This document shows positions 60,841-64,000 of a stretch of 64,000 nucleotides of DNA, piece after piece. How positions within the stretch are numbered: position 1 is the stretch's first letter; the number at the start of each line of letters is the position of its first letter. The translations under genes were made by a program, and so were the position numbers. This DNA comes from Mycteria americana (lineage: Eukaryota > Chordata > Aves > Ciconiiformes > Ciconiidae). The notes below the pieces were generated by a model. It made no database searches. It worked only from the letters and a program-made list of their open reading frames with translations, and was not told where the DNA came from. The stretch spans positions 81,201,635 through 81,265,634 of the forward strand of contig NC_134365.1 in NCBI RefSeq assembly GCF_035582795.1, in the 5' to 3' direction.

Positions 60841-63800
60841 TGCGTGGCTGCGATTGTGTCATGACTTTAAAATGCATTGAGGAGCTTTGAAGTTGCAGGA
60901 ATTGACTTTTTATGTGACATGGCAGGATTTCCTCACGCTCAGTGGAAAAAGAGAGGAGAGTGCAGTGGACAGATGCGCGGGCTGCTTTCCTCTCATTCCT
61001 GATTTTGAGAAAATCTAGTTTCTTCTGGAAATTAGACCGTCTCATTTGGTATATCAGATTGTTTCATAGTGCCTGGTAACTTTTCTGTGCTAAGGGCTGA
61101 CCTACGCTTATCGTTTAATGATTTAGTTCTATCTGAGCCCTATTCGTTAGTAGTCTGAGTTTGTCTTTTAAGCTCTGCTGCATAAACAGCGAGCTTTGCA
61201 GGGAGGGACGGAAGGTCTAAAGTTGCTGCAGTGGTCAGTGGGGAGCCTGTGGAGGAAGCCACTGTGGGTTATATCCTCTGAGATCTAAAGAAAAGGGACC
61301 AAATTTGGCAGCTGTGTTAGTGATGCTGGAGGGAGCAATATGTAGGTGCCAGATCAACATGCTCCCCATACTGGCACAGAAGATGATGGTTCGGGCATAG
61401 CTCTTCTGCTGTTGCAACAACAGGGACAAGGCTGAATTTTGTATATGCTGTGGAAAAAACACTTGATAAATGGAGGAAAAGCAGGGAGGAGGAAACTGTT
61501 AGCTCCTGGATGATGAGTTTGCATGACAGAGAAGGGGTTGGGGTAGCCAGCTGCGATGGGGAGAGGAGAGAAAGAGGCAAGTAAAGACAGGAGGGTTTTG
61601 GAGGAAGGAAAACATGTTTGGTCTTAGCTATATTAAACATGATTTGTCAAGAAGTGTACGAAGGGCAGGCGGAGGCATGGGGCTGGCACTGAGAGATGGA
61701 GATGGGATGGGGAGACCCGTGCATCCGTGGCCCGTCAGCACCAGGAGGGAAGTTAAATCCGGGGGAGCAAGGGGGGTGACCCCGAGGGACGGTGTGGGGC
61801 CGAGGGCTGGGCTGTGCTCCTCCAGTTGTCCTCCTCCAGTCCCCCTCTTTCTACCCCTGTGTCCATCCCCTCCAGCCCAGGGGGATCACTCCTGGTGCCC
61901 CCTCCGCAGCATTCGGCCGGGTCTCCACCACCTCTGCCTGCTGCCGTCCCCACCGCCGATGGGGCTGGAGGCGTTTGCCCGGCAGGCAGTGATGCTTTTC
62001 AGGGGGCTCTGCTGCCGCATGAGGGTTCAGATCCTGAAAGTGGGCAGGCGTCTAATTCCCAGGGAGCGGCAGGAGCTCAAATCCCTTTGGGGGTGGTGGG
62101 CCTCCCCTTTTGGATGGACTATGGGTAAAGGGGAACGGTCTGGAGCAGCCCAAGCGATTTGTTCAAAATCTCTCCCAATCTGAAATTGAATTAGCAGGAG
62201 ATCTGCGTTTTGTTTTGGTTCTTAAGTAGAAACAGCTGGGGTGAAGGGATGGGGGGAATAAAAAGAAGCTGCCTAATCAGCCTTATTTTCAGGCAACTGC
62301 TTGGAGATCTCCCCACAGGGCTGGGTTCCTGCTTCCCATACACATCTACTAGCATGTCTTCCCAGAGTTTTTATTCTTCAGTTTGAAAATGTAGGTCAGC
62401 GATAGAGCGTAAGTCACAGCACGCTGGAATATGTAGGTCACGCAAACTGTACCAAGACAAGAAAAAAAAAAAGGAAGAAATTTTACAACTGCTTCCAGCA
62501 GGAAAAGGCCACGCTGGGAATTGGGCTTTTGAATGGGATATCCTCTCCCCATCCAAGTGCCCTGGCTGGGACGCCCAGCAGTTTGCGGCCAAGAATAACA
62601 GGAGGATCAGAGAAGGGGAAGGGGGGAGAAGGGGAGGGCAGGGGGTCTGACCAGCTCATATGACCCTCCGTTAGAGACTTATAAAAAGGGCTGGTACGAG
62701 CTCATTTTTCATGAGTTTTAATCCCTCCTGCTTATGATGCTGAGCCAAGGGTTTTTCTGGAGAATCTGAGTCACAAGGCTTGTAGCTAGAAAGAGAGGAT
62801 TGATAGCGGCGGCTCAGCAGGCACAACCGCGTCTGAAGAGCTGGGAGGGGAGCAGCAAAGCCACCGGTTTTCAGCAACAACACAGTTGTCTTTGAAGGAA
62901 CGGGAGAAGAGTGGGAGGAACACACCAAAAATATTAGAAAGGGGAAGGCGGTGGTTGTCCTTATGTCACTGTTTCTGCTGCTGCTTGCAGGAGCTCCTGG
63001 AGTAGAGGATTTTTGTAAACAGGGTTGTGCATGTATGCGTGCATGTAGGGGAAGTCCGCTTTGTGATATCATGGTAGGCTTAGCTGGAGGCGTGTTTGGG
63101 AGCAAGGAGATCTCTTATGAAGTTTGGTGTCCCAGCTTGTGTTTGCCTGTCTTTGGTTTTATTTGGAAACTGAGGGAAATAAGAAGCCTTTTTTTTAAAA
63201 AAAAACATGTGTTTTCCCCCTCATTCCCTTAAAAAAAAAAAAGTATTTATGGAGAGTGGAGTAAAGAAAGAGATTTGGAGGAGAAGAGGACTTGCCAACC
63301 ACTGAGGCAGACGAGCTTCTCGCCACCACTCCAGACCATTTTATAGAGAGAGGGTTTTTTGCTGGAGCTTGACTGGAATCCTGTCCCTTGTGCTGCCAAG
63401 TCTGATATCTGAGCAGGAGAAGGGAGGAGCAGGAGGGATGCTTTTGCTCTGGCTCAGCCTCAGTGCATTCCCTCACGGTATGGGCTGGGCTTCCTTTAGG
63501 CAGGAGAGCATTAAAGCTGTTCGGTATAAAACACAAGGCTCCGTCCCAATTCCAGTTGGGTTTTCGTGTCTGTCAGTCAGTACTTCATTAGCATGTTTTG
63601 TAGCAGATGCTGGTGAGGGACAAGAGGTGCCTGTGTCCCGTTACATCCCTCTGCCTGCTCTTTCTGTCCGACAGTCCAGAGCCTTATTTTCTGTTATCCT
63701 CTTCCCAGGATAGGTGGCAAGCAAAGGCTATTGGCATATTTAAATCTTGTTAACTCTAACAGCAGTAGCCTGCATGTCTTCACTATGTGAATGGGAAGAA

Positions 63801-64000
63801 CATCTCCTCGAGTGTTAATCAGAACATGTCTCTCCTCAGTCCTCACTGCAGACTGATGTGTACAACTGGTTCCTTTCTAATCCATTTTTAATTAAGGGAT
63901 CTGATTAGGGTTATCTCATGCTGTGCTGGGAAAGGGCAGTTACACACCAGCACAGACCTTTCTAGAGCCCTCTCTCCAGTGAGCATTGCTTACAGTAAAT
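60841..64000. other. Intergenic unique DNA to the window end
   Basis: No gene is recognised. A GC-rich, CpG-poor part (61660-62130) gives long frames in several phases with no domain. Confidence 0.55.

Noticed and set aside
61614..62183. A 189-codon plus-strand frame in a GC-rich stretch
   Set aside because: Low-complexity Pro/Ser/Gly composition, no domain, other frames equally open.
1..64000. Endogenous retroviruses, CRISPR arrays, rRNA or tRNA genes, operons
   Set aside because: No LTR pairs, gag/pol/env-like frames, spaced direct repeats or RNA-gene folds were found; the sequence is vertebrate nuclear DNA.

Overview
This window looks like nuclear DNA of a bird, or a close sauropsid. The identifiable interspersed repeats are CR1 LINEs of several ages, all ending in the short ATTCTATG/ATTCTGTG-type 3' tail typical of avian CR1. 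There are no L1, Alu or B-type repeats and no recognisable endogenous retrovirus. The rest is mostly unique, moderately AT-rich DNA with simple repeats. Most open frames are chance frames, or frames inside CR1 copies, the GC-rich island or the purine tract.

One protein-coding gene is well supported. On the minus strand, exon 2 (33020 down to at least 32582) encodes a complete Cip/Kip (CDKN1-family) cyclin-dependent-kinase inhibitor domain. It has the cyclin-binding RNLFG motif, the WNFDF CDK-binding core and a PAFYH 3-10-helix-like segment. A strong acceptor with a pyrimidine tract and branch-point-like CTAAT precedes the exon. A perfect GTAAGT donor lies 4.07 kb upstream inside a 1.16-kb CpG island (about 36405-37565). 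Joining the two creates an ATG across the splice junction, in frame with the inhibitor. No other ATG occurs on that strand between the donor and 37560. The model is therefore a two-exon gene starting in the island, with 129 or 146 codons, and a likely 3' end near 30690. I cannot tell which CDKN1 paralogue it is: it lacks a PCNA-binding box and the p27-type C-terminus.

Layout: 1-10565 unique DNA with faint ancient repeats. 10566-11792 young CR1 with an uninterrupted reverse-transcriptase frame. 11793-17827 unique. 17828-18260 a 433-bp purine tract. 18261-30688 unique, with an 83-bp direct duplication next to a hairpin cluster, and an old CR1 tail. 30689-37565 the CDK-inhibitor gene and its CpG island. 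37679-38185 an antisense CR1 3' end. 38186-50572 unique with two old CR1 tails. 50573-51706 a decayed CR1. 51707-58106 unique. 58107-60840 the longest CR1 (endonuclease part to 3' tail, several breaks). 60841-64000 unique.

The most interesting points are the CDK-inhibitor gene with its split start codon, the CCGGGG/CCGGGA hexanucleotide array inside its predicted first exon, and the hairpin-associated duplication near 21.7/22.6 kb. I found no multi-gene system of an unknown kind.
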